The notes beneath the pieces are model-generated. The model searched no databases. It was not told where the DNA came from and was given only the letters and a program-made list of their open reading frames with translations. From Coriaria nepalensis (taxonomy: Eukaryota > Streptophyta > Magnoliopsida > Cucurbitales > Coriariaceae), in assembly GCA_027186245.1 (NCBI GenBank), contig CP114495.1:3549001-3613000 (forward strand): a stretch of DNA of 64,000 nt. Reading direction: 5' to 3'. A program made the translations under genes and the position numbers. Of the stretch, positions 1-10,569 are shown one piece after another. The stretch's first letter is position 1, and every line of letters starts with the position of its first letter.

Positions 1-1839
1 AATTATACTCCCACTTAATGCGATGGTTCTTCTTCCATATCAACTTATCTGCCTGATGCTGAAGCAGAACTATCTACTGCCACTAGAGTGTTTTTCCCAC
101 AATATATTTTCTTAGGTTAAGTTTCTCTCTTGCCAGGGAAAAACAACGAACTCTAAGAAGCTAGGGGTTGTTCACATTTGGACACGAACACAATTCTGTT
201 CTTACCAAAAACCCGCTTTAGAGATTGAACGACAATAAGATAAGTCGATGTTTAACTGTATTCGGAGTTTCCTTTTGGAGTTGTTAAGGCGAAACGGGGC
301 CGCCCTGCCACAATAGCTAAGTACCACCGGAAAAAGGTTGTGTCCATATTAAGCAGAAGTATAACTTCTTCACCACTTTATAAACCTATCTTGACTGGTT
401 GATTTTTTAGATCCAAATAATACGAAATCATGAGTTAGTTTCTACTTATTCTCTTAATTTCAAACGTATGAAGTGTATAACCAAATATGTTAATTTGAAA
501 AGGAAAGCAAAGAAAAGAAAAAACTAATTAATATCGTAATGTAATGTGAGTAAAATGTTGCTTATGCAGCACTGGTAACTACATTTCAACTCGGATTGAT
601 CACCTAACAATTTTCTTCAAAGGGAAACAAAAATGGCTAGTTGTATGTATCAAGAAGCAACTACGCTATGTAATATTGATATGAAAATTAGGAGAAAAAA
701 AAAAAACATAAAGTAAGTATAGAATCGAAAAGAAATTATAATCAAGTTTAATGATTGTCTTTTGAAAAATAAAAAACTGTGCTTAGCTTGATCTTGTTAA
801 TTTTGGAAAGCAAGTAAACATTGTTCTCAAGAGTTGGATCACGATAGTTTCCTACTCTTCACCCATTAGCAGCTTCGACGAAAATGACAGAAATAAAAAA
901 TAAAAAATAAATAAATGAACAAGTAAAAAATCGAAGCCAACTATGTTATGTGAAATTAGACATTGAAAAAAAGAATGAAATTTGAATTCAATTCAAATCA
1001 GTAGGAAACTATATTGATTGATTGATAATCATTTTAGTGTGTAGAAGTTAGTGGGTCAGCGGCCCAACTTAGGTTTAAACAGGCCTACTTTATCTTCATC
1101 TAAATCATCTGTGTGTAGTAAGAAAGATGTTTTATGGTATAAATTCATTGTGATCTTGGGTTTGTACAAGATGTAGTGTCCACTAAATTTAGATGGAAAA
1201 TTTAAGATAAATTTCCAAACCTTAGCAAAATTTGTTTATGATAGACACCAAAAACAATAATGCTTATAGTTCCAAACTTCAATTGTAGTAGTAGATCATT
1301 GGCCTTATAAGGATGAATAGCATATACGTGATCAATCACATATCCTATGCCAAAGAATAAATATGATAATTCACACCGTTTAAATATTTATTTTATTATT
1401 ATTAATTTTTTAAAGAAAATATTGCTACTCACTTCACCTCAACAAGGTTATTAGTAGTAGAATGAGGAGTGTAAAATATTATTAATAAAAATAATATTAA
1501 AAGATGGAGAATATAAAATACTCAAAATAGCTATGGACGAGGAGGCTATTAGGGGAGCGTAGAAGCTTAGCCATCCAACAATCTATAAATTGTATTGGTT
1601 TGGTCATGGTTTGATCCAAGCTAGACCTGAATTTTTTTCCTAAGGGATGGGTTTGGAGCTCCCTCTGACTATCACCCAGCCATATGATTATATATATATA
1701 TAACACCCTCTTGAGTGCGAGGAAGCTCGTAAAAGGTATTAAATTAATTTCTAATTTCTTCATCTAAATTAGTACTATTTTACTTTTCATTTATTCGTTT
1801 ATCTAATAAACTAGCTCACTTTGTTAATATGAAACATAT
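1..1839. other. Intergenic, no gene recognised
   Basis: No coding exon, RNA gene or element end could be supported. The first ~390 bases are less AT-rich than the rest and have short open stretches in several frames, but I could not match them to a known family. From ~400 to 1,839 the sequence is AT-rich with short poly-A runs and a small (TA)n run near 1,690. Confidence 0.5.
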
Positions 1840-2316
1840 TGTCTTTCTTATGCTCAGAATCTCAAACACGATCTGAAGCACGAGTTATGTGGTTCGGCAA
1901 CGGCCTATGTCTATGCCTACGGGAGGAGAGGAACTCAATTTCACTATCTCAGGAAATTTACAGAGGAGGAATTACAACTCACTCAACTCTCAAACTACTC
2001 GCTCAACTCCTTACTTCTCTCTGGTTTCTTTCTGATACTCTAAACGAAATAAGAACATTGCTTTTAAGTGATGGATCCAAAAGTCATGAAGCACTAAATT
2101 TGCACCATGCATGATGAAATCAAGATCCACAAAACATGGAGAGCTATAGGGGACTAGGGTGGTGAGCAAGCTTGCATACTTGCAAGCTGCCATTGAAGAT
2201 GAGCATGCTTGCTCTGAAAAAATCAGAAGTTTCACATGCGTGGACGGTGGAGTTGCAAAATGAACAGTGAAGTTGCTTTTTTTGACTTTGCATTGTTATT
2301 TGCACGGGTATGAACA
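1840..2316 (-). repeat. Copia LTR (3' LTR of a minus-strand element)
   Basis: Read on the minus strand, the block starts TGTTCATACCC immediately after a purine tract (2317-2326) and ends AAGAAAGACA at 1840, giving TG...CA ends and about 477 bp. The purine tract and the RNase H coding remnant just beyond it (2.3-3.0 kb) place this as the 3' LTR of a Ty1/copia element on the minus strand. No second LTR was found in the window, so the outer end at 1840 rests on the TG/CA rule alone. Confidence 0.6.
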
Positions 2317-2326
2317 TTATCCCCCT

Positions 2327-3890
2327 TCATACCCAGTAGAAGAATGCTTCCTTGACAACTTTCAGTTGAGGTTCATACCGGCTTATGTCTCTACATTGCT
2401 CAAGCTTCTTACGCGGAACCACTTTTATCAACTTGTCTGATGGATTCTCATTTGTGTGGAACCTGCATCCCTTATTGAGGTCCATATACTGACAATTGAA
2501 TGTAGTCTTCAGTCATGAACTGCATAACTTGTATATCCTATGCCTGTACTATCGTTACCTTCGTCCTGAACATCGGATGAATTGCTCACCTTTTCGATCG
2601 GAGTGCTTGCACCATCCCTAATTATTGCAGTAACCGCTTTAATCACAAAATTTCCTTGCCAGCTTCTATGCGGCAATGCTCTCTACCTCAGTCGTGGATA
2701 AAGCCACACACTTCTGCAACTTGGACTGCCATGACATAGCTCTCCCTGCAAAAGTAGAGAGAAATTCTGATGTAGAGTTCACCAACTATATCTTCTGTAT
2801 AGTCTTCCAGGATTGGGTATGCTCACCCGCAACACAAGCATATCTCTGGCGTACCCTTTGAGAATCCACTTTACTAACCTCCACTGGATTTGGAAAAAAA
2901 AAAAAAGCTCACAGCACTTATATGGGAGCAATATCTGGTCTTGTACACCAGACTTCCAACTGCTGAATAGTATGTGATTGCTTCTAGGAATGAACAAATT
3001 ATTCTGATCCAATCCGATGGGTTAGATTTGCATCAGATCCTATATGCCCATTATTCGACATGTGGAATTATTAGAAAAAAATAAATAAATAAATTGAACA
3101 CAATAATACAAAAAAGAAAAGTCAGAAACCTAACCTAATACTAGGCAAGCTAGAGAGAAACAACCACCTTCCTCCCCCTCTTCTCCTCTTCGGTATTGGC
3201 TTCGCACTGCCCTCCGATTCCCCCATAACCTAGACAATTATTAAAAAAAGGAAAAAACATAGCAAATATCCTAAACTAGTAAAATTAAATCATAATACGT
3301 TTCTATCTTGTGTTCTTTCAAAAAAATTTTAAGTTTGAGGTGAGATTAATATGTATTAAATTTTAATAAATTATTATTATTTGTTATATTACAATTATAT
3401 ATAAATACATATTGTGTAAAGTTCGAATTTCAATGTCACAATATGAGTCCATAAAATTCAAATACAATTTCATAATCTTCATATTTAAAACCTTCCATAT
3501 ATAAATTACAATTTTAAATTATTAAAAAAAATGATTGGATATCCGAATAATCTGATATGTTTCATGTCAGATTGGATCAAATTGGATAATCCTTAATTTC
3601 TTTTTTTTTTTATTCTTTTTCTATGAGATTAGATGTCTGATCCGATCCAAAAATACGGATATCCGTTAACATTGGATCGAATATAATAGTATCTGATCCT
3701 ACGCTCATCCCTAACTACTTCCATCTCTTCTTTCTCATTCTCTAAGGAGGGACACCATCATTTACTTAGCTAGAACACCATGTCTCCTTTTAAGGAGGGA
3801 CTCTCTCTTTTACTCAGTTAGAACACCATGTCTCTTTTACTCAGTTGGAACACCATCTCTCCTTCTTTGAGGAGTGATGCTCTTTTTTAC
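2327..3890 (-). pseudogene. Copia pol remnant (RT tail and RNase H), Tnt1-like, interrupted
   Basis: Minus-strand translation in shifting frames gives the copia RNase H signature, including a stretch reading WQSKLQKCVALSTTEVES (about 2.70 kb), and a downstream tail near 2.40 kb ending in a KVVPRKKLEQCR-like motif before the polypurine tract and LTR. Upstream, the YYSAVGSLVY motif lies at about 2.96 kb and EKEEM is found at about 3.74 kb. These two motifs adjoin in related copia proteins and are separated here by the hAT-type element at 2985-3713. Stops and frameshifts are frequent, so the protein is dead. Between 3,740 and 3,880 a 45-50 bp segment is repeated in tandem about three times. The 5' part of the element is missing; a gypsy fragment begins just beyond. 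Confidence 0.7.
2985..3713. mobile_element. Non-autonomous hAT-type element (729 bp)
   Basis: The ends are imperfect inverted repeats: TAGGAATGAACA at 2985 and, read inward on the other strand, TAGGGATGAGCG ending at 3713. Flanking 8-mers ATTGCTTC (2977-2984) and ACTACTTC (3714-3721) match at six of eight positions, as expected for an old 8-bp hAT target duplication. The interior has no coding capacity and contains many GATCCGAT/GGATCGAAT-like direct and inverted subrepeats. The copia reading frame resumes on the far side, which independently supports an insertion. The element is similar in size and termini to the one at 44770-45507. Confidence 0.65.
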
Positions 3891-3929
3891 ATTATTTGCC
3901 AGTAGAGAACTGATTTGCCAATAGAGAAC

Positions 3930-5072
3930 TGATTTGCTTAGAATTACTCATGTTGAACCTTTTCAACTCTGATTCAACATACTTTCAGCCTTAGTATAAG
4001 ATTATTATATGTTCTAGCTAAATGTCCTTTATCTCTACAGTTATACCATCCTATACTTCCGGCTTTTCATTCTCCAAAGTTGTTTACTCCGTACTTGTTG
4101 CATAGAGATAGTGGTTTTCCTTAAAATTACAGGCCTTGAACAATGTTCTTCTCGTTCCGATCCTCGTTTTGATTTTAATTTTGATTCTTTGAGCCTTTAC
4201 CATTCGAATTTCTCGGCTTCTTCCTATTGTTCCATCATGGATTAAAATTTCATTGATCCCTACTAACTATTGGTGTAGAGAATTTGACACTGGTTTATAC
4301 TTTAGAAGTCTTTCCATCTTTATTTTATTTTTATGCAACTCTCCTCTTTTCTTGCTCTTGAATCATCATGCCTGTTTAATTCTCATAGCCTTATAAACTA
4401 CCTTTAACACATATATATCATCAAATTCAACTACTTTTAAGTCCTTGCGAGTATCAGGTCAATGACTTTCTTAAAATGTTTCATCTTAAAAGTATTCGTA
4501 GCCACCAAATGTGGCATATACCTAGACAATTCTTTGACTTTCATAGCAGTTCCTCCATCACCAATTCTCATAGTCTATCAATTCTCTTTTTTTTCTATTC
4601 TAGTCAGGCCACTGTTAAATACTTGTCTTATAACAATTTAAAAAACTTCAGCTATGTCTTTGCTCAAATATTATGGATACTTATCATAGTGTCCCCCCAA
4701 TAACTTGTATCATCACGCAATAAGCATGCAACACAATATAATTTATCAACGTTAGGAACTTTTGCACAGTCAAAGAGTCTTTCCATAGTTCTAATCTAGT
4801 TCTAAGCCATCTTTGGATCATGACCACCTGAAAATTCAGGCGGTTTATATTTCATTAACTTTTCGGCCGTAAAGTGAATTTTCCGCTCGAGGTGAGGGTA
4901 TTGGTTGTTGTTGTGATAGCATTTTCTGAAATTGTTGCTGTTGTTGGAATAATGTGCCCAACATCTCACCTTGCCTACAAGTTAAATTCCTTATTTCATT
5001 TAACTCTTGTTGATTCGGGTCATTGGATGGACTTTCAATATGTTTACTAGAGGATGTATGCTCTCTTATCAT
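3930..5072 (-). pseudogene. Ty3/gypsy gag remnant
   Basis: A minus-strand open frame from 5072 to 4845 carries a Gln-rich segment and an acidic/Asn-rich N-terminal part typical of plant gypsy Gag. Downstream frames continue with an RDDTSYWGDT-like motif around 4.70 kb. At about 4.00-4.06 kb a CCHC zinc knuckle is recognisable (YNCRDKGHLART), but the first and last cysteines are replaced by Trp and Tyr. Frames are broken repeatedly. No gypsy protease, reverse transcriptase or LTR for this fragment was found next to it. Confidence 0.55.
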
Positions 5073-6228
5073 GTTTCTACTGAGGCTAAGTGAATAATCT
5101 ATATTGAATTAAATGTAACATATTAATTCTTCTGATAATGAGGCAAATTTACTAGAAAATTTATTATATATATTTTTTATGATGAATATTTATAATACAA
5201 AATTTGATCATATAGACCATGATGCTTATATGATTTCCTTTTATATCTAACAAGGCCGTTTTACTGTTTACATATCAAAATATACCCCATTACTATAAGG
5301 AGTCATAGCCTATGTTAGTCGGCTTACAAAAAAGAAAAAAACAATATCTCAGCAGTCTTATTGTGCATGTAAAAAATATCAAATAATAAAATAAACAAGA
5401 AAAAGATGATGTTTTATTGAGAAATCATTTCTTGTTGAATATTGCTCAAGGAGGGTTGCTAGACAAGTTGCTTTTGATTGTTCACAATGAAATAAGGATC
5501 TAGATCAATGACAATAGCATTAGTATATAGGTTCTCATAAATGGTGATGTCTATAGCCTAAAACTGATTCAATGGGTAGCGTCATCTTTTTCGAATCCTC
5601 AGACCTCAAGCAAGCTGACACTTCCAATTATCAGGGAGATTGTGACATCACATATAAAAGTAGAAGCATTCACTCTCAAAGCCTTTGACTTGAAAAACAT
5701 TATCACATGTGATGAAATTAGATCCAACTCTTTCCGGAAGATCACCCCATAGTCGTTGTAGTTTGATACACTTAAGAACTCGAGGTTGATCTTCTTTAAT
5801 GATGGAAGAAACGATTTAGTACATCAATTTTAGAACTGATTCAGAATAACAAATTGTTCTTATTAATTTCTCAATTGCTAGACAAGCTATTAATCTTCCA
5901 TGGATGCTTTGCTTTTGGATGCCTTGTGCCTTCTAGAAAATTATTCAGATTCTTATGAAATTGTCAAGTTTATTATGAAAAAAAAAATGGCATCCACTAT
6001 CCACCCTTTTGTAGTTTCCCACCTTTTGCAAACATTGGAGATTTTGGATTTGAAGATTTCGGAAGTTTGGAAATTTGGATGTGGAAGTTTCAACATGTCA
6101 TTTGGAAGTTTCATGTTGAGAGCACACATTGATGGTTTTAGAGCATATAGTTTATACATAAACACAAATATAACCATGTAAAAAAATCTTCATGGGAAGA
6201 TACCTAATTATTCTCTTTTGAAAGTCTT
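5073..6228. other. Unassigned stretch
   Basis: AT-rich sequence with several short open frames on both strands (for example 5900-6181 +) that match nothing I recognise. It lies between the gypsy gag remnant and the first recognisable part of the plus-strand copia element. It may hold the eroded 5' part of that element, but no LTR, primer-binding site or gag motif is visible. Confidence 0.4.
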
Positions 6229-7311
6229 TTGGTTGTGCTTGTTTTGTTTAACTCGCATGGCATGAGCATACCAAACTTGAATCACAAAGGTTATCGGTGC
6301 TATGGCTTTATTGTCAAACGTCTTTGCTTCTCTCGCCATGTTCAGTTTTGGGTATATAGGCCCTTCATCAGTATGTCTACGACTTTGTCACCTTCTTCCA
6401 CCCTCTCTCATGTGTTCACTGACCCAAGTATAGACTATTTCTTAAGTCCTAAAGCAGTTATTGAAGCTCATTACATGAAAACTCACCATCTGTTCCTTAT
6501 GCATCTGGACCGCTACTGATTCCAACATCACGTATGAGTCCTCCTCACCATTCTAGATTCCACACCCCAATCGAGTAAGAGTACCTCCTACCTATCTCAA
6601 TGATTATCATTGCCTCTCTATTATTGCCACTCTTCATGAGCCATGTAATTATCACGAAGATAGTTCCAACCCTCTTTGGCATAAAGCTATGTTCAATGAA
6701 CTTCAAGCCCTTCCAAAACCCATACATGAGACTTAGTTAATTTTCTTCTAAGTAAGACTGCAGTAATGCAAGTGGGTGTATAGGATTAAGATTAGACCTC
6801 ATGTATCAATTGAAAGCAATAAAGCTCGTCTTATGGTCCATGGTCTTACTAAAAAATATGGTATAGATTATGAGGATACTTTTATAACTATTGCACGTCT
6901 TACTTTGTTTTGATATTTAATTGTAGGTATAGCCATTTAAAAGTAGAGCTTATTCCAAATGAATGTGAAGAATTCTTAATGGTGATCTAAATGAAGAAAT
7001 CTATCAGAAACTTCCTCTAGGGTTCAAGCATCCGCCTCATACAGTTTGTCGCCTTCGAAAATATCTTTACAATCTCAAGTAGTCTCATTGTGCATGGTTT
7101 TCCAAATTCATTTTAGTGTCCGCTCAATAAGGTTTTACTCCTAGTGTGTATGATTCTGCTCTATTTCTCTATTGGTCTGATGCTAGTATTGTTATTCTCT
7201 TACTTTGTTTTGATGATATAGTTATTTCGGATGATATAGAGTTAATGTTTCATGCAATAGTGGACGGATACTATTCCATGCATTCAAGATGTTACCACAG
7301 GAAAAAATGTA

Positions 7312-8192
7312 ATCTTACTATTTTGAACTTGTGCAGCTTGTAAAATGCCACATCACTGTATTTTATTAAAGTTCCACCCCGTTAATTATATTTTTATTTT
7401 CCCCCAACTCCATTAGCATCCCTTTTACCCAACCATCACCATCTCAACCACCCTGCTGCCAACATATTCTTCTCCTCCAGCAAATTCTAACCCAAAGATT
7501 CAAGATATGAGTTTGATTTTTCTAAATTGGGTTAAAACTATTTAAACTTATTTCAATGCTTGTTTTGATATCTTTCTTATTTTGAGATCAATGGAAAGGA
7601 AAAAAATATACCTGAAGTATGTATTGCACCTTTGTTGGGCCGAAAACTAAATTCAAAATGTGTTTTATAGTTAGTTTTCAATTTTATGATATTTTTGCAG
7701 ACATTATTTTTCCCTCTCGATGATTTATTTAGATATGCTATTGAGTTTAGTCTATCAAAGCATGCAACTACTTCTGCATTTTGAAGCATCTTCTTCATGG
7801 GGGCTCGATACTTCGTTTCAGCTTCCTGATTGGATATGTGTAGCTGAGGCTCTATCCACTGTTGGATTGATTTCAAAGGATCTATAGATATAGATTTGGA
7901 TTTCAAACCCAAGGATTAAAGGATCTATGGGAACCTAGATCTTTGATCTCTGGGTTCGAACCCAGATTAGGCGATTCTAGAGAGAGATGTTGGAGCTCAA
8001 TGGTGGCTGCCTCGGTGGAGGAGAAGGTGATGGTGGTGGAAAGGTGTTGAGATGGCGGTGGTTGGGTAAAAGGGATGGTAATGGAGTTGGGGAAAAATTA
8101 TAAAAGGTATAAATGAAGGAATAAAAATTTAATAAAAATTGTATTATGACTTGGCATTTTACGTAAGCTACACAAGTTCAAAATCGTAAGAT
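7312..8192. mobile_element. DNA element with long terminal inverted repeats
   Basis: The left arm (about 7312-7450) and the right arm (about 8040-8192, reverse-complemented) share ATCTTAC, ATTTTGAACTTGTG, GTAAAATGCCA, CCCCAACTCCATTA and CATCCCTTTTACCCAACCA in the same order, so the element has arms of roughly 140-150 bp. The centre (7.45-8.04 kb) has no recognisable transposase. Flanking copia RT sequence on both sides shows it landed in the copia remnant. No clear target-site duplication was found, so the exact ends are approximate. The long arms suggest a Mutator-like or foldback non-autonomous element. Confidence 0.6.
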
Positions 8193-8773
8193 CATTTATC
8201 TAATCATAGCTCGTCCTATTATTTATTATTCGGTCACCTTGGTTAGTCAGTTCATTCATTCTCCTCGCTACACTTATTATAGCATTGTTCTTCGGTTTCT
8301 TCGACATGTAAAGGAGATTGTATTCATGGAATTCTCTTTTCTTCTCACTCATCATTCAATCTTCAGGGATTTTGTAATGGTGATTGGGCAGCATTCCTGT
8401 TGATTGTCGCTTTACTACTAGACATTATTTCTTTCTTAGTACATCTCTTCTCTCTTGGAGAAGTAAGAAACATATTGTTGTCACATGTTCTAGAACAAAA
8501 GCTTACCATAGTGCATTGGCAGATTAGTCATCTGAACTCCTGTGGCTTCGGTGATTATGATGAGATATGAGTGTTTCTCTTGTCAATAGCTCTCCTATTC
8601 ATTATGACAACACAAGTGTACTTTAGATTATACATAATGATATTTTTCACGAGTGCTCGAAACATATTGAGATCGTTTGTCATTTCATTTGACATAATAT
8701 TAGGCAAGACAATCTTCAATTGGAACATATTGCTTTTGTCGAGTAGCTTATTGATATTTTCACTAAGGCTTAT

Positions 8774-10282
8774 TGTAATCCCCCAATATCTCTAGACTAG
8801 GTATAGTAGTGGGAAAATAAATTTAAAGTAGATTTATTAGTAAATTTTAATTTCCACTTATACCTAATTTTAATAATATAAATAATTAAGTACATTTTTA
8901 TAATTTCAAAACTCAATGGGGGTTTAAGTGTAAAAAAAAAATTTCTTACTGCATATCTTACTGTAGCCACATTTTTTTTCATCCTTAGTCATTTTTGAGC
9001 AAAACAATTCCTAGACATGTGGCCCCCACTTGTCACTAATTCAAACTAAAAGAATGAATAGGCATTCTTACTTCATGCCTATAAAAGGCTCCTTCACAGT
9101 ATGTACCAGCAGCAAAGGGAAAGAGAGGGAAAGGAAAGAAAAGAAAGAAAGAAAGAAAGAAAGGAAAGAAAGAAAGGGAAGGAAAAGGAGAGAAAGGAAA
9201 GAATGGGAAAGGAGAGAAAGGAAAGAATGGGAAAGGAGAGAAAGGGAAGGAAAGAGAGAAATAGGAAAGTCAAGATCTCCGATCAATCAAATTTTTTTGT
9301 AAGTATAGTCTCACTATAATATCCGGATATTGTCTGTTTATTTTTATGATTATAATTATATTAATTTAGGATAATATTAATTATTGAGCATGATGACTTG
9401 GTTATGTTTACGTTAAGATTATAATTATAGCATGCTAAGTAGAAATGAAATACTATGATTACCATGCTAGAAATAAGGATTATACTTAGAATGAACATAA
9501 TATAGCAGGATGGTTTTGAGGAGAGTACAAACTTTAAACATTAAGTGCATATGCTCATATTTCTATAAGTTAATGTTATGCGAAAATAAATAAGAAGCAT
9601 AAGCATGCATAATATTAAAGTGAGGTGTTGCCGAGTCAAAAGAATGATCGCTTGTCGATCAGAAATGACCCTAAATGATATTAAAGAAAAGCTCATAAGT
9701 GGATCGTTGCAACGGTCATAAGCGGACCGCTGATTAAATATCAGTTGACATGCCGGTGGTAGCATCCTCAGGGCCCAAGTATGTAGAATGATAGGAATTT
9801 TATGCATGTTGGATATAGGTCATAAAAGCACTAACTCACGATATTCACAAAAAAAGAATAGTGATGTGAGTAGGACACTATCCTTACTGAGCTTCTAGCT
9901 TATAGATGTCTACTCTGTGTTGTAGGAAATTACAAAAGTAAGGACAAGGAATAGATGAATGGAGGCTATCAGTCCGTGAGATTGTACATATGAGACCCGA
10001 CCTCTGTAAGCAATGAGTTTAAAAATTTGCACTTCTTATGTATATGTATATTCAAATAAAGAATAAGGTGTTTAAAAAGTTTTGAGATTTCTTTATGACA
10101 AAGGCTTTCGCTATATTTTCAAATTATTATGTATATCCTTCAAACCATTTTTGGAAATAAAGTTAACTTTAAGGAACAAAAATTTTTATAATAAAAAGAA
10201 AAAGTAATGCATCCACTAGCTGTATATGTTTCTCTAAGAAAAGTATTTGATAACCTAAACAGCTAGTAAGGCGGGCGTTACA
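8774..10282 (+). mobile_element. Solo LTR (about 1.5 kb) with 5-bp target duplication
   Basis: Begins TGTAATCCCC at 8774 and ends GCGTTACA at 10282, with inverted TGTAA/TTACA ends. It is bounded by CTTAT on both sides (8769-8773 and 10283-10287). The copia RNase H/terminal-domain sequence is continuous when the block and one CTTAT are removed. A plausible TATA box (CTATAAAAGG, 9080) precedes a long GAAAG-rich tract. No primer-binding site, polypurine tract or coding remnant lies inside, so this is a solo LTR left by LTR-LTR recombination, probably of a Ty3/gypsy element judging by the TGTAAT/GTTACA ends. Confidence 0.8.
9116..9265 (+). repeat. GAAAG-rich purine microsatellite
   Basis: About 150 bp made almost entirely of A and G, built from GAAAG, GGAAAG and AGAAAGGAAAGAATGG units. 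It produces long spurious open frames on both strands. It starts ~30 bp downstream of the TATA box of the surrounding solo LTR, i.e. in what would be the transcribed leader of that element. Confidence 0.85.
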
Positions 10283-10364
10283 CTTATCTCCTTGGTTGTC
10301 ATCGTGATTTGGTTTGCAAACTAATCAAGTTGGCATCTTCGATCTTTCTTAGGTTTGAGGGGGA

Positions 10365-10569
10365 TGTTAGAATTTGTTAAGACAATATATTCCTCTAAAT
10401 CAGGTCTATTGAAGATTTAATGTAATTAGCTTTATTTAGATTGATTTCCTACAAATTAACGTAGTTTTCCTTAAATAATAACCTTCTCCTCATATAGAAG
10501 GGTGGCTATTAGTACAGTTTCATATACTTAAAATATACACAATTTTCTCTTATGTATCTTATTTCAACA
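10365..10569 (+). repeat. Copia 3' LTR (about 205 bp)
   Basis: Starts TGTTAGAATT directly after the polypurine tract GAGGGGGA (10357-10364) that ends the plus-strand copia coding remnant, and ends TTTCAACA at 10569. Size and TG...CA ends fit short copia LTRs. The 5' LTR was not found. Confidence 0.6.

Larger units (their letters stand above)
6229..10364 (+). pseudogene. Copia integrase-RT-RNase H remnant, twice interrupted
   Basis: Plus-strand fragments in order are: the C-terminal integrase region (about 6.28-6.40 kb, GYRCYGFIVKRL motif), the start of reverse transcriptase (about 6.78-7.30 kb, including KYGIDYEDTF and FQMNVKNS motifs and a degraded DD box), an RT/RNase H junction (about 8.21-8.30 kb, VSQFIHSP), RNase H (8.36-8.53 kb, SWRSKK then ALAD), the HIEIVCHFI region (8.66 kb), and the terminal GIFDLS motif at 10.34 kb. 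A TIR element (7312-8192) accompanied by loss of RT sequence, and a solo LTR (8774-10282), interrupt it. Many stops are present. The polypurine tract GAGGGGGA and an LTR follow at 10,357-10,365. Confidence 0.7.

Noticed and set aside
1..390. Possible organellar insertion at the window start
   Set aside because: Base composition differs from its neighbours, but no organellar gene could be recognised in any frame.
5400..5830. Possible NBS-LRR or F-box remnant on the minus strand
   Set aside because: Some leucine/tryptophan spacing looked suggestive, but no P-loop, LRR periodicity or other diagnostic motif holds up.
9030..9319. Overlapping open frames on both strands encoding Lys/Arg/Glu-rich or Ser/Leu/Phe-rich peptides
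   Set aside because: They are direct translations of the GAAAG microsatellite inside a solo LTR; no start context or homology.
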